Assembly: GCF_047663525.1 (NCBI RefSeq)
Contig: NC_092588.1
Span: 138,438,501 to 138,502,500, forward strand
Length of the DNA stretch: 64,000 nucleotides
Direction: 5' to 3'
From: Anas platyrhynchos
Taxonomy: Eukaryota > Chordata > Aves > Anseriformes > Anatidae
The notes under the pieces were generated by a model. It saw only the letters and a list, made by a program, of their open reading frames with translations, had not been told where the DNA came from and did not search any database. Positions 1 to 11,743 of the stretch are shown here, in pieces; within the stretch, counting starts at the first letter, position 1; the number at the start of each line of letters is the position of its first letter. Made by a program: the position numbers and the translations under genes.

Positions 1-430
1 GAACTATTGACAATGAATATCAATAATAGATAGCAAACAGAAAGGATCTGAGCATCACAGAATTTCGGGTTGTGTTTTGTTTCTGAAGGTTTGAAGGGGA
101 TAGTGGCATACCGACCATCTTCACAGATGTTTTACTTGTAAAACTCCATTTTTTTTCATGGAGACAAAAACAAAATCTTTACAATTTAACTTCTACAAGC
201 AGCAAATATGATATGGATAAAAAATAAATGTCATCTCAGAAATTACATGTTCACGAACACTGCTTTATGGTCAAGCTTTTTTTTCACTGCTGCTACAGGT
301 GACAACAAAACACTAGAAATAATTACCTTGATATTATTATGACTTCTTATCTGTAGCAAGATTTTTTCCGTCTCATCCATACTGTCAACATTACCCTGAC
401 ATTCAAAAAAACCCTCATATCACTCTCAGT

Positions 431-523
431 GATGTGGTTTAGTGGAGGACTTGTTAGTGTTAGGTCAGAGGTTGGACTCGGTGATCTTGGAGGTCTCTTC
501 CAACCTAGATGATTCTGTGATTC
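431..523 (+). mobile_element. CR1 LINE, short 3'-end fragment
   Basis: Contains tggtttagtgg-like sequence, then gaggttggactcggtgatct and ttccaacctagatgattctg, and ends in the tandem ATTCTGTG-type repeat. This is the last ~90 bases of a 5'-truncated CR1. Confidence 0.9.
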
Positions 524-3500
524 CGAAAACTGAAGTCACTCTGGAGGTGTTAGGGGAGAACCTCCTGCCTTGGATGTTTGACACTGCAGCGCTGGCCTGG
601 GCGCTGCTTCTTCGGCTGCTGTCGGTAGGGCAGAGAGGGAGGCAGGAGGGGACAGGCCTGAAGTCCATCCAGCACGTGTTGTCTTAACACCATCCCGGAT
701 TTATTAGTTGAGTGAACTCACACCGTCAGCTCACATCTTGGGCCAGGAAGTCTCCTACATTTAGACCAGACGTAGGGATGTATATGAAGCAGTCTCACCA
801 TCCCTTTTCATTCTTTTTCCCTAGTCATAATCTGCACTTGGGAAGGAGATGCATAAAATTTGGGTCTGTGTCATTTTTCAGATCCGGGATAGAAAGTAGT
901 CATTAATCAGTAGCTATCGGTTCAATAATATGCATTGAAACATCCATCACCATCACGCTTCTCCTTTGAGCTGACAGCTGATATCAAGAATACAGAGCCA
1001 AAATTAATTGTTCTGGACATAGGCTTAATTCAGCAGATTTTCTTGTCTTATCACCCCATCCCTCATGGCTAGGGCCACAGAGCATCCAGATCACCTGAAT
1101 CCAGTTATTTCCATAACTCCCAAGAGCTGAAGTAATCTTCAGCTCCCTAAATTGTTATAAGGTGTCCAACCAGTGCCACCTGCAGTTGGACAGCAGGAGA
1201 AGGAGACACCAAAAGCGCCCCAGCTCCTGTGATAAAACATCCCTGTATGCACAGGTGCTGTTCCTTGGGCTTGTTCCATGCATTCAGGTTCATAAGGGGC
1301 TCTGCCAGGTTCTTCCTGTGACAGCCTCTCCCTCTTACACTAATACGGGAGGAAAGATGGATTATCTGTTTCAGTAAGTTTGGGAGTGTTTGCCCCCATC
1401 AATCTCCATCGCGTGCCTTAGAAGCTGGCTCTTAATGCCTTATAAAACCTATGTCTAGGTATGATGGCAGCTTTCACGTTATACCTACTTTTTCCTCATT
1501 AAGACTTTAATTCTCATCCCAGATTTATCTACTTAGTAATCGAATACTATCTAAATGATATCAGAACAATTTGAAATTTATGTAAGAAGGATGCAGGCTT
1601 TAATCCTGAGAGCCCAAGGAAGTGGCTCAGTTGCCAGCTTGAGTATTTTGCAGCTGGAGGTCACAACTCTTAATACATTCCCTCCCATTATAACAACTTC
1701 TCAAGGTTTTAAAAGTTGCCCAGACCCGCATTACTTGCTGAAACATAATCCAGGTTTAGAGAAACACTTTCTTCCTGCAGTAGGACCTACTTTAATATTT
1801 ATTCTAGCATTGTTCAGGGTGGAGGGTGGTGCTATTTAAACTAGGCTAATTCTGCTAGGGTAATGAATTCATTTATATTCTTCTGCGCAAGTGTCTTTAC
1901 CAGACTTTGGCACTGAGCAACTCTGAATTTTCAGTGATGCAACCAGATAGAATTGAATTGGAAAAAGCTGACATTTCTAAACATATCCAAGTAGGAAATG
2001 ATTCAGCGGTTCCAAGGAAAGGAGCCAACTGTGAAAGACCATTTGCAATATGATATATCTGGAACTCTAAGCCAACCTTTTGTTTTATGAGCTTCTAATC
2101 TTTCTATTTTAATGTGCTTTCCTTTTCCATCAGAAGATTTTGATCACATGCCTGTCTCTTTCGCATCTGGGGGGATGAACTTGCATTGTGACTTTCTAGG
2201 GAACGCAGCACAAGGGAAGCTGGAGGTCCCTGCCCTCTACTTGCATGCTCCCCCCAGATCCCAGTCAGCCCAGGCCAAGGTAGCACTGCACAGCAGGGCA
2301 CACCTTGAACGAAACAGGTCACCAGCAGAGCTGCCATCATTTGAATGATAAGATTTGACCTTGGAATCAAACTATCAATTTGAATTTGATGCAGAAGTGG
2401 CCATTGAAGTATGCGAGTCACATGGGCTTGTTTTATAACAGCCTATTTTACAGCATGTGGAGGTATTGTATGCCCTAGGAGAACAATCAAAAGCTTGTTT
2501 TACCTAATAAGGAAACTGCTGAGGCAAATGAAAACCTTACTGTTTTCCAATACATTTCACTCTGATTAATTTTTCAGTTTTATGAAACACGCTGTGGTTA
2601 TCTTTGAGACATGTTCAGTGTACCAGTGCTTGGACTTTAAACAGCAAACTACTGATGTCTCTGGGCAGATGAGCACAGGCACTCAAAAGCCCAGGGCTCT
2701 CATTCATGCTGAACGACAGCATCCACTTACATCTCCCTCTTGTCCTCCTTGCTTGCTTCTGGCTACAGAAATACCCACTTCTTCTGGAACTAAATGATTA
2801 CTTTCATCTGATAATTTTGACACTTTCATTTAAGAACTTCTGTATCTGCCCTGCAGAAGCTCAAGTTTCAGAAAAGAAAAAATGAGGTCCAATTTCATTT
2901 TTCTAATTTCTTCCTTATGCAGTTTTCAGGCTTCTCCAAATCAGGCAGTTTGTAATGCAGAAGCCAAGGACGTGTTTGCCATGCTGGTAAGAAACAGCTG
3001 AGGTGTCTGCTCTTCAGGTGGTTTTGCATCGTGACTCTGTCCATGAAGAGCATTCTGTAAACTACCAATTTTAATGTTAAATACTTCCTAGTCTTCTCTC
3101 TGAGATCTGCAGATCACTCTTGGCTTCCTTATTAGCATTAAATAATTCCAGTCTTCAGTCTGACATCTAAAAATTCCTATTGGCTTTTTCTTCTTGAATT
3201 TGCTGCTGAGTTGCCAAAACTAATGTGTCATTCTACTTTTGTAACATGGCAGTAATTTAGAGTGGCACCAAGATATTAATTAATGGCCCATGACTGAAGT
3301 ATAGATTTCAATTGTATAGAAGCACTTTGGCTTTTGTGCTGTGCTTTACCTGTCAATATTCAAGTCTCCCTCCTTGGATTGCAGCTTGCCTTGCCAGCAG
3401 CCGTGGCATCAGTCCTAGCTGTTTGCACAAAAAGGTAGGAAGAGTGACATTTATGCTTAGTAAGAGGCATGTTTCCATTTGCTGTAGTGCAACAATCTGT

Positions 3501-4922
3501 AAGTTTATAGACCCTGTTCTTTTACTCCTTGAACACCCTTTTCCTAATTACAGTATTAGGGATACTCAGTCAGTACTAAAAAAATAATGAAGGACATTCA
3601 CATTTTATCTTATTTCTGATTTATCTAAAAAGTTATCTTCATTTTTCAGGAACTTTGCCATGCTACAGTAGCAATTTTCTATAGTGTTATCATATCACAT
3701 CTTACCGAGCTGGAATTCGCTAGTAGCTGGGTGAGAAAATCACTAATAATGGTGACAGGAGATAATGCTGAAAATTGAGCTGGGAATATTTTTCCACCTA
3801 GCTCCTGAGAACAATTAGGACACACATTAATGAGGAATTTAAATGAGAAATAAAGCAAGGGTCCTCTTGGACAACACAGATAAGTAAATATCCCAGAGGT
3901 GTTATTAGAAAATAATGGAGTTAGTCTCAACTCCATCATAGACTGTGATCAGGCGACGTCTCTTTCCTTTGCCTGATTATTTATAGTGTTGCTGTGCTCG
4001 GTTAGGCACACGTAAGTGCTAGGTACCACGTTCCAGAGAAAGTAATTCATTCTCATAATACACAACCAAGTCATGCTTATGTTAACCCGGCAGGAACAGA
4101 GTAAAGGCACCGCTGGTGCCACTCACCTTTCCTTACTCAGCTGCCTGGATCTCTGCAACACCCCTGAGAGCTGGGGCACTACAGGATGGAGCTGTTGGCA
4201 CACAGCCGTGTTGGAGCCTGACCCAACAACACGCAAGGTCCCTTCCATTGCTGCTTCCCAGGGCATGGTTAGCCTCTTTATGAGCCCACAAACCCTCTCT
4301 CTAATGCATATGCGTGTCAGGCAGATCAGGTAGCCAAGGGCATGGACACTTTTCAGAGCAGCAACAAAGGGCATTGAACCCTCACACTGCTCCCCCCGCT
4401 CGGTGCTGGTGGGAAGGCCCTTGCATCACTCCGACAGCCCTGCCAGCAGCCAGGGCAGGATTCCAGGCATAGGTTTAAACATTCCTGGGATGAAAGGTGC
4501 CGTATAAATGTCAGTCATCGTGTTGCCTGTTGGCAAAGAGTTAGGTGACTCATTTTATCACCGAGGCTATTCCTAGAAAAAGAAAATGTAAGTGCCTTAG
4601 AAAGGGAGAAGGGCTCCAAGCACAAGAAATCTTATAGTCTTTATAAGGGTGTCTTAGGTATCTCAATTAAGTACTGATGAAATCCTGAGTGATTAATGAT
4701 CAGAGGAAATAGCAACTGGTTTATGTTACTCGTTGTGCAGTATCACCCAAGGACCCAGCAGGGGGATCAAAGATCTGCTGTGCAAGAGCCCACAGATGCG
4801 TGTGCAGGCAATCAAAGGAAGTTTTCCAGACAGAACTGTGGGTCTGCAGTATTTTACAAATTGTTGAGCTGCATGAGAAAATCTTGGGCATCCTAAATAG
4901 ATAACTCTAGAACAAACACGGC

Positions 4923-4946
4923 TTTTTTTTTTTTTTTTTTTTTTTT
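4923..4946. repeat. T24 homopolymer
   Basis: 24 T in a row. It could be the A-tail of an unrecognised minus-strand retroposon, but no such body is visible to its left. Confidence 0.9.
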
Positions 4947-5057
4947 CCATGTGTACTCATTTTCATTTACCTATTACCAAACTTTCCTGCAGGGAAGATT
5001 TGCACGCAGATGGCATGTATCCCTTTATATCATTAGAGAAGTTGAAAAAGGCTGCAC

Positions 5058-5123
5058 ATATACCAGTGATTTATACAGCTGCTAGGAAGAAAACTAACTC
5101 TGTTCCAGCAGAAAGCAGGACAT
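5058..5123 (+). mobile_element. Fragment resembling an avian ERV LTR end
   Basis: The stretch from ataccagtgatttatacagc through gctaggaagaaaactaactc to agcaggaca resembles, from memory, the 3' end of a common avian ERVL-type LTR. No LTR start or target duplication is visible, so this is a scrap. Confidence 0.45.
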
Positions 5124-5213
5124 CAGAGCATATGTTTTTGAAGCAAGTCACCCTATCAACCCTGTTTTTGTTTGCTTTGTGGTACGGTCTCAGGGTGCTC
5201 AAGCTGGATTACT

Positions 5214-5333
5214 TTCGGATTAAATTAAACATGAAGACATGCTTCAAGACTGTACCTAATGTGCTCCATTCGGTACAGTCCAGCACATTAGGTACAGTCC
5301 AGGAGCATGTCCTCGTGTTTAATTTAATCTGAA
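5214..5333. repeat. Near-perfect inverted repeat (52-bp stem, 16-nt loop)
   Basis: The left arm (5214-5265) and the reverse complement of the right arm (5282-5333) match at 46 of 52 positions without gaps; some of the six differences would be G-U pairs in RNA. The inner 15 bp (ctgtacctaatgtgct side) are perfect. The loop repeats ggtacagtcc, also found in the right arm. It could be a MITE or a microRNA-like precursor; no family is recognised. Confidence 0.85.
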
Positions 5334-8300
5334 CCTCCTCCTCCTCCCCTCCCCACCCTGAATAGCGTGGACATTGGATCCCCAGTGCCAACTGTTTCAC
5401 TCTACGGACCTACTCCTGTTGCCTGGCACTACTTGCCAGTGTGGGTGTCCATTCAGACCCGCCAGCCAGACTCACGCTGATTTATGCGTCTGATGATCTG
5501 CTCAGCAGTATGGGCTCTCTGCTGCTTCCGATTCTGTTGGAGCACGTCAGCTGACACATCTCCAGGCCTGCGGGCTGTACGCTTCCAAATCTGAACCCCC
5601 AGACTATATGTCAGGCTGTCCACGCATTCCTCCTCATACAGACCCACACAACATCCAGCTCCTTTCTTCTTGATTCCCCACAACATTTTCTTATCACTTG
5701 TTTACACCTGTGGATGTCCTCAGCCCTATTTCTTCCTGAGATATAATCTGAAATCATTCAGTGTAGTAAAGCAAAGATAAGTTAAAATCTATTTAGTAAG
5801 CAGGCTTGAGGGAGAGCGTTATTGCACCAGAAGGCATTCGGGATATTGCCAAACAATTATTTCACCTATTTCAGTTACCCGTGTGCTGCAGACGTGCTCG
5901 TATCTTCTTCTTCTCTGCTTTTCCATTTCTTCCCAGAATGAACAAATTCTGGAGAGACTGCTTCCTGAGATTCGGGGCTTGGCTAAATGCCTGTATTCAA
6001 AAATTGCTCCATTTCAGACAGAAAAAAAAAAAGCCATCAAGGTAATATATGGACTTGAAAACTCAGCTATAAGCACCTGTTCATCTCTTCATAGACGAAG
6101 TTCAGTTGAGTGCATTTTGCTTCTAAAATTGTCCTGACGCTACTGGGAATGTTGGCTCACAGCAAAGGAAACGAGCAAATGAAGCAGCTCTGCCAGCCAC
6201 CGCTGTGAACATCAGACGTGTCGGGAGCTGGGGGAAGACTTACTATTCTCCTCGTGGTTACCGACAGATTTGACTGTCATACTTTATTTTCCATGACATT
6301 ATGTTCAGACGAGAGGGATATATCCGAAAGGGTTTTCGTATCTAACCTGGGGCTGCACAGAGCTGGGCTGCCCGTGATAGGGCAGCTTAGTTAAGGGTTT
6401 TTATGTTTTTCATGAGCGAGGACAAGATTTTGAGAAGGGAGTTTTGTTGTCAGATGTCAGAGCTCCACACTACTGCCTATGTCTTTGCTGCTGCTGTTGC
6501 CTCCCCAAAATAATATATAGTAAAAGAGATGCTAAAAACACAGTATGAAGACAAAGATAAGTACTTGACTAAACAGGAAATGTTTTTAAACATATGTTGA
6601 TGGAGTCTGAACACAAATCCTTGATTCACAGTCTTTGACAGTGAGTACTTTGACCCAAGCTCCTTCCGAGATTGCCAGTGGCAGAAAACAAGGCAAGAAG
6701 CCATCCTTGATTCAGGGAGCTATTTGTTAGGCACTCTACAGGGCACCTACCAAATTCTTCTTTCTCTTGACAAACTCCACTTCTAAAAACCAGCCAACCA
6801 AGTAGGAAAACGCAATTGTATGAAGCTGTTTATCCAAGGGAAGAGTGGGCTATTTACTCGAGTGTGATGATCAAAATTCAGGTCTGTTGGCAAACCCCAT
6901 AAATTCAGACCACCAAAAGTTGTTGGTGCCTGCCTTTCACTGAACTCTTGACGTGACGAAACCAAATTTTGTTCCCCATACACAAAACCTAAAGATTTTA
7001 TTTTTTTTCTCCATGACAAAATTTGCTTCCAAAGTGAGAAGCTAGAGACTCACCACTGCATGCTGGTGCAGCTTCACCAATGCCAAGGGAAGATCTAGCC
7101 CTCTGCTGCTGTAGGGTGGAGATAGGGACACGAGAAGGGACACATTTGAAAGATGTGACTTCTCTGGAAGGCTGGTAAACAGACACTGTTTGTTCAAGTT
7201 TTATTATAGAACAGCATAGCCACATGAAAGATGCAACAGATCTTTGCTTTGTGCATTGATCTATCAGATGAGAAAGGGTTCAGACGCGGCCAGGTGGAAG
7301 AGTACATTTATATTTTCTTTCAAAGTACACTCTTGCTTTTGTTGTCCTAATTCACTATTCTAAGAGCCACCCAGGACCCAGAGCCTTTTCAAGTCACTTA
7401 TCTACTGTCATTTGCTGATAATCCCAGCTCCCCCAGTCTATTCACCCTCTGGTACCTCCTCCTGATGCTATTGTCAGCTACTGGGAAAAGAAAAAAAAAG
7501 AAAAAAAGAAAAAAGCAAACCACCCCTCCTAGCCATGTTGTCCTCCATATTATTTCACTCCAGAGGCTGGTACTCACATCATTAAATTGCTTTGTCTCTT
7601 GCTGTCAGTTATGCCTACAGAGCTTCTGGTAGGTCCCCTTCCCTCCTGCTCATCACGACGCACCTTTCCATATAGCTGTGATTCTTAACTAGGAAAATAA
7701 TCGTTCGTCTCTTTCATCTCTGTTGTCTCAGGGCTTTCAATAAGCACCTTCCCGGTAGTTATTTATTGCTGCCAACAACACACCAGTCACTCATCAGGTT
7801 CATTCTGCAAAGGTAGAAGAGCACATTTGGGGAGCGGCTACTAGGGGAGCAGTGCAATGTTTCTTGAGCTGATGGGAGCCCTGGGGCTCTTGCATGCACG
7901 TATCTATTCCCCCACTGGAATTAGGAAGCATCAATTGCCAGAAGCACAGATCCTCTTCACAATCAGCTTATAACTCAACCTTACTGCTTTTTTTTCCTGC
8001 TTCCAACTAACATCTTTACAAACAGCTGAATATCACCTTCTGAGAAAGGCTTTATACTTTATAATTATTGTATTACTTATGTCAACAGCTGAAATAATGA
8101 CCAACACTTTTTCTTGTATGGAGAGCTGTATTATGATTCTTCAGTGTCCAGAATATTTCTTAACTACATTTCTGACTTACTAGATCAAGGGAAACATTTG
8201 TCCTAGAGTTCACTTGATTATAGATTGGTGTCACACAAATTAGGACAATGGGCCATGAAAGAGACTAAAACGTGCCAACTTGGAGCCATATTGTTAGTTA

Positions 8301-11287
8301 GGTGATGTGCAGGCAGGCTGAGAGGGGGCTGCTTGGATTCTTTTCCCTCCCTCATGTGCTATTTCTTCACGGTGTCTTAATTTTTACATTTTGTTGTAAT
8401 AATGACTCACTGCACTCAGAAGCTGTAACTCAGAATTCTCCAAAAGCTCCCAGACCAAGGAATACTCCTTGATGCAAGGAGTGGGAGCATAAACAAAATT
8501 TGATTCAAAATTAGGATGTTTTAGGAAAAGAAAGGAGTAGCGAATAAAATGTTTCATGAAGACGGTTAAAAACTGCAAGAAAGGTGAAATTTTCCAGGAA
8601 TGTTTCAAACAAGTGGAACAAACTCAAGGGACCATTACAGTCCCTTGAAAGATGGCCCCTAGGGGTAGGTATTTTAAAAAATATTGTCAGGGGAGAGGCA
8701 CTAGGTTTTCATCTGTTCAGGTTTACCCAGGTAAGTGTTCAAGTGTTGACGTCTGAGCCAACGATCAGTCAGCAGTAAGATACTGAAGGGGTACAACACA
8801 TCTAGGAGAAAAAAAGAGTTCTTATCAAAGATATCAGCTCCAACAGGAACCAAACTGAGGGAAAAAAAAAAACTTCTGGGCCAAGTATGGCAGATCTGGA
8901 ACTTGTCTTCACTCAAAATACATTTTATACTGTTATAATCACTGGGTCAGAACAAATTGTAAAAGGGGCTCAGATATCAATATCGGGGGGAAAAATAATC
9001 AACAGTCCTGATGTAACTTGAGAAAAAGCTGGGATTATTCAGCGTTAGCAAAACAGATCCAGATCTAATTGCAAGAGTTAGAAGGAAGAGCAGATGGTAT
9101 TACAGCATGGAGGGATAAACCCAAAGTCACTGAGAGACAAGGAAAAAATAAGGAATTTTAGGATTTTTGCAGGCCAGCATCCAAACGTTGAGAAGAATAG
9201 TTACATCTGTAGGGAAATACATTTTGTAAGAGCTTTTAGATCAGCTACCTATAACAACCTGTAAAGAAACAGTGAATCATTCAGTCTACATAGTGAAAAA
9301 GAGTGTTTTGAAAGGGAATCATTCCATCAGAATATTATCCAGAGTACTGGGGCCCCTATTAAGTAGAGGTTTGTATCAACTTGACGTTGCCTTTTGAGCT
9401 AACCTGGGATCTCAAAGAGAAAACCTGGTACTGCTGGTTGCTCTGTGGGCTGCTGTGGTGGGCATTCAAAGGCTTCATGCACAAGGGCAATAATGTCTCA
9501 AAACCTCCTTTCTACGCAATGGACTACTGCGTCTGTTGTAAAGGGGAAAAAAGGTCAAATACCCATTCTCATTAAAAAGTAAAAGAGTCCGATAAGACAG
9601 AAAGCAAACACACAGATAAAAAGAACAATGGACAAAACAGAAGTCTAGAAATGGCAAACGAAGTATAATCCAGAGCAAGCAGACAAAAGGGCAGAAATAA
9701 GATAACAAAAGGTACTGTTACCATCAACAACATAAAGAAGAGTCTCGTGTTTTATTCACAGCAGTCACTATAACGTGAAATGAACTTATTTGTGCTAAAT
9801 AAATACATACTGCATCTGGATTATTATTCGCACTGCTTAGAAGTAGCACTGTGACAATGCAAGACACCAAATTGCATCTTATCTACTGGCCTCCACATAT
9901 GGTGATGGTAAGTACTACGCTCACACGTGATTTTGATAATTTCAGGTGCTTTTAAGAAGCGTGTAAGGCACAGTCCAAGGCCTTGCTGGAAAGCAGTGTT
10001 GAAACTGCCAGGAGGCTTGGGGAGAGGAGTAAGACCAGCACTGCCAGGGGCACTGGGACTGCCGTCTGCTGTTTGACACAGACACCACCTCAGCATGGAA
10101 CAACTGCTGTTAAAAGCAGTTAAAAGCATTAAAATTTCTTTAAAACACAATAAAAAAATAATGAAACAGATCAAAAAGAAAATGTATAATCAAAAAGCTC
10201 ATATGACCCGAAGCCCTTGTGGTGAAGGGAAGATTAATACAGGTAAAACAGAGATGTGGCTCAGGTATGTGCTCCAGCCCCGAGTTCTCCTTGATCAATC
10301 CCCACAACACTGCAGCACATACAATTAAAATTTAGATTTTCTTCAATTTAAGACACAAACTGAAAAGCAACACGAGGGGCTGCTTTCCAGAATGAATCTC
10401 CCTGTTCCAAACACCACTTGATGACTGCTGTTGGGTGCTCCAGGCCTTGAGCAGCAAGCCTTGTACAGGCTACGAATTGTGCTTAGGGCAGAAAACTGTT
10501 TCCTCAACAGAAAAGGCTTTTCCATTTCCTACAGGCATTGCACATTTCACAGCCTTTCCACTGCTGACCTTTTAAGAGCTCCTGTGATAAACTGCTTGGA
10601 GGAATAGCCTCGCTACACCTTTTTCTCTCATTAAGTTGTTTAAGCAGACTAAGGAAGTATAGCATTTGGACAATAGCAGGCAGCAGAGGTGACCTCTTTC
10701 CTGCTACCTAAACAGAGCCAGAGACAGAGTGCAGTTTTCTTTAGACTTGTAAGTGTTTCGGGGGGATGCTAAGAGGATTTCACAGCAGGAGACTGGGGAC
10801 TGCAGAAAAGGATGCTGCAGGTGAAGGCAAGACAATTGTTTGCTCCAGTTTGGGAACACGGCACCCTTCTTACCCTCTCAAATCCTCCTGGTCCTCCTTT
10901 GACTTTTAGAAGTTCACAGCATTTACATTATGATTACCAGTCACTCTTAGCCTGGACTCCTACGGATTGTAACCCACCCGTTTCACCACAGCCCCAGGTA
11001 TTCCCTACAGATCCTGCCTCAGCGGCCCCAGTTCCTGCTCTCACGTCCCTGAAATCCTGGCTTTCTTTAACATCCCCTAAGTACCAGCCAGAGAGGCCGG
11101 TGGGGCAGTGGCTGGTTCAGAGCCTGTTGGTGCTGGCAGGGCAGCCATGGGTGCACCCCAGGCGAGTCAAACACAGCAGGTAACTGCTCGGCTGCTGCTG
11201 CCACCTTTCTTTTATGCTAAAACTCAGTTGCTACTTTCTTTTCTATCCAAAAACCAATTTAAATATATTCATATATATGTCTTTTAG

Positions 11288-11567
11288 ATGTTACTGCCTC
11301 TTTTTAATGTGGCTGAAAGTCGCAACTGGGTTGAAAAGCCATTGGAGAGGGTGCGGGATCAGGCACAAACAGAAATTAGTCCCATATGCATCATCCCTCA
11401 GGGAGCTGCTAAGAGACGCAGCACTTTGAACCTTCTGGTAGGCAAAAACTTCAAAAATATGAGATCGATTTCCGACTTTGAGAGATCGTCTACAATGCTT
11501 TCCTCCATTGGTTCCACACGGGGTTCAGAAGTGGTGGAGAGTGACCTGTTTTGGAGAGTTTCTCAAG
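11288..11567 (+). other. Best single candidate exon of unknown gene (280 nt, 93 codons)
   Basis: Follows gtcttttag and ends CAAG before gtaaag. The frame, read from ATG, stays open past the donor to 11743. The translation is polar and Ser/Arg/Glu-rich, with KRRSTLNLLVGKNFKNMRSI followed by SDFERSSTMLSSIGSTRGSE. This resembles a phosphorylated linker, but no family is recognised. The pyrimidine tract is only moderate. Confidence 0.25.
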
Positions 11568-11743
11568 GTAAAGGAGTTAGGCAGCAGAGATATGACCTGC
11601 CTGCTCCTGGTGGGGCAGCCTATGGGCCGTGTGGTGCAGGAGGCCTCTGCCAGTGTACATGTGGCAACGCTGTTTGCAGAGCAGCTACAGCACAGTGGCT
11701 GGAGTGTGATTCACCTCAACGTTTAACCCGATGTCTGCCATAG

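Larger units (their letters stand above)
1288..11567 (+). other. Chain of exon-like segments; possible unidentified plus-strand gene
   Basis: Segments flanked by plausible acceptors and donors, each with an open frame and compatible phases: 1288-1373 (ends phase 2), 2923-2986 (encodes FQASPNQAVCNAEAKDVFAM and L), 3650-3730 (ELCHATVAIFYSVIISHLTE and LEFASSW), 5937-6041 (NEQILERLLPEIRGLAKCLY, SKIAPFQTEKKKAIK), 7609-7628, 7732-7812 (AFNKHLPGSYLLLPTTHQSL, IRFILQ), 9841-9907 (SSTVTMQDTKLHLIYWPPHM, VM) and 11288-11567. Codon choice in several looks like vertebrate coding sequence. I recognise no protein family. Short open segments between splice-like signals arise often by chance, so this may be coincidence. 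Confidence 0.2.

Noticed and set aside
2127..2280. Exon-like segment after ccatcag ending GCCAAG before gtagca
   Set aside because: Open in one frame, but the donor is weak and the segment does not add convincingly to the phase chain.
5453..5686. 77-codon minus-strand frame with a basic, Gln/Arg-rich end
   Set aside because: Protein-like at first sight, and near an LTR scrap, but no family is recognised and no splice or viral context supports it.
9381..9575. 64-codon plus-strand frame with a Trp-rich hydrophobic stretch
   Set aside because: No start context, splice signals or recognisable family; the length is within chance.
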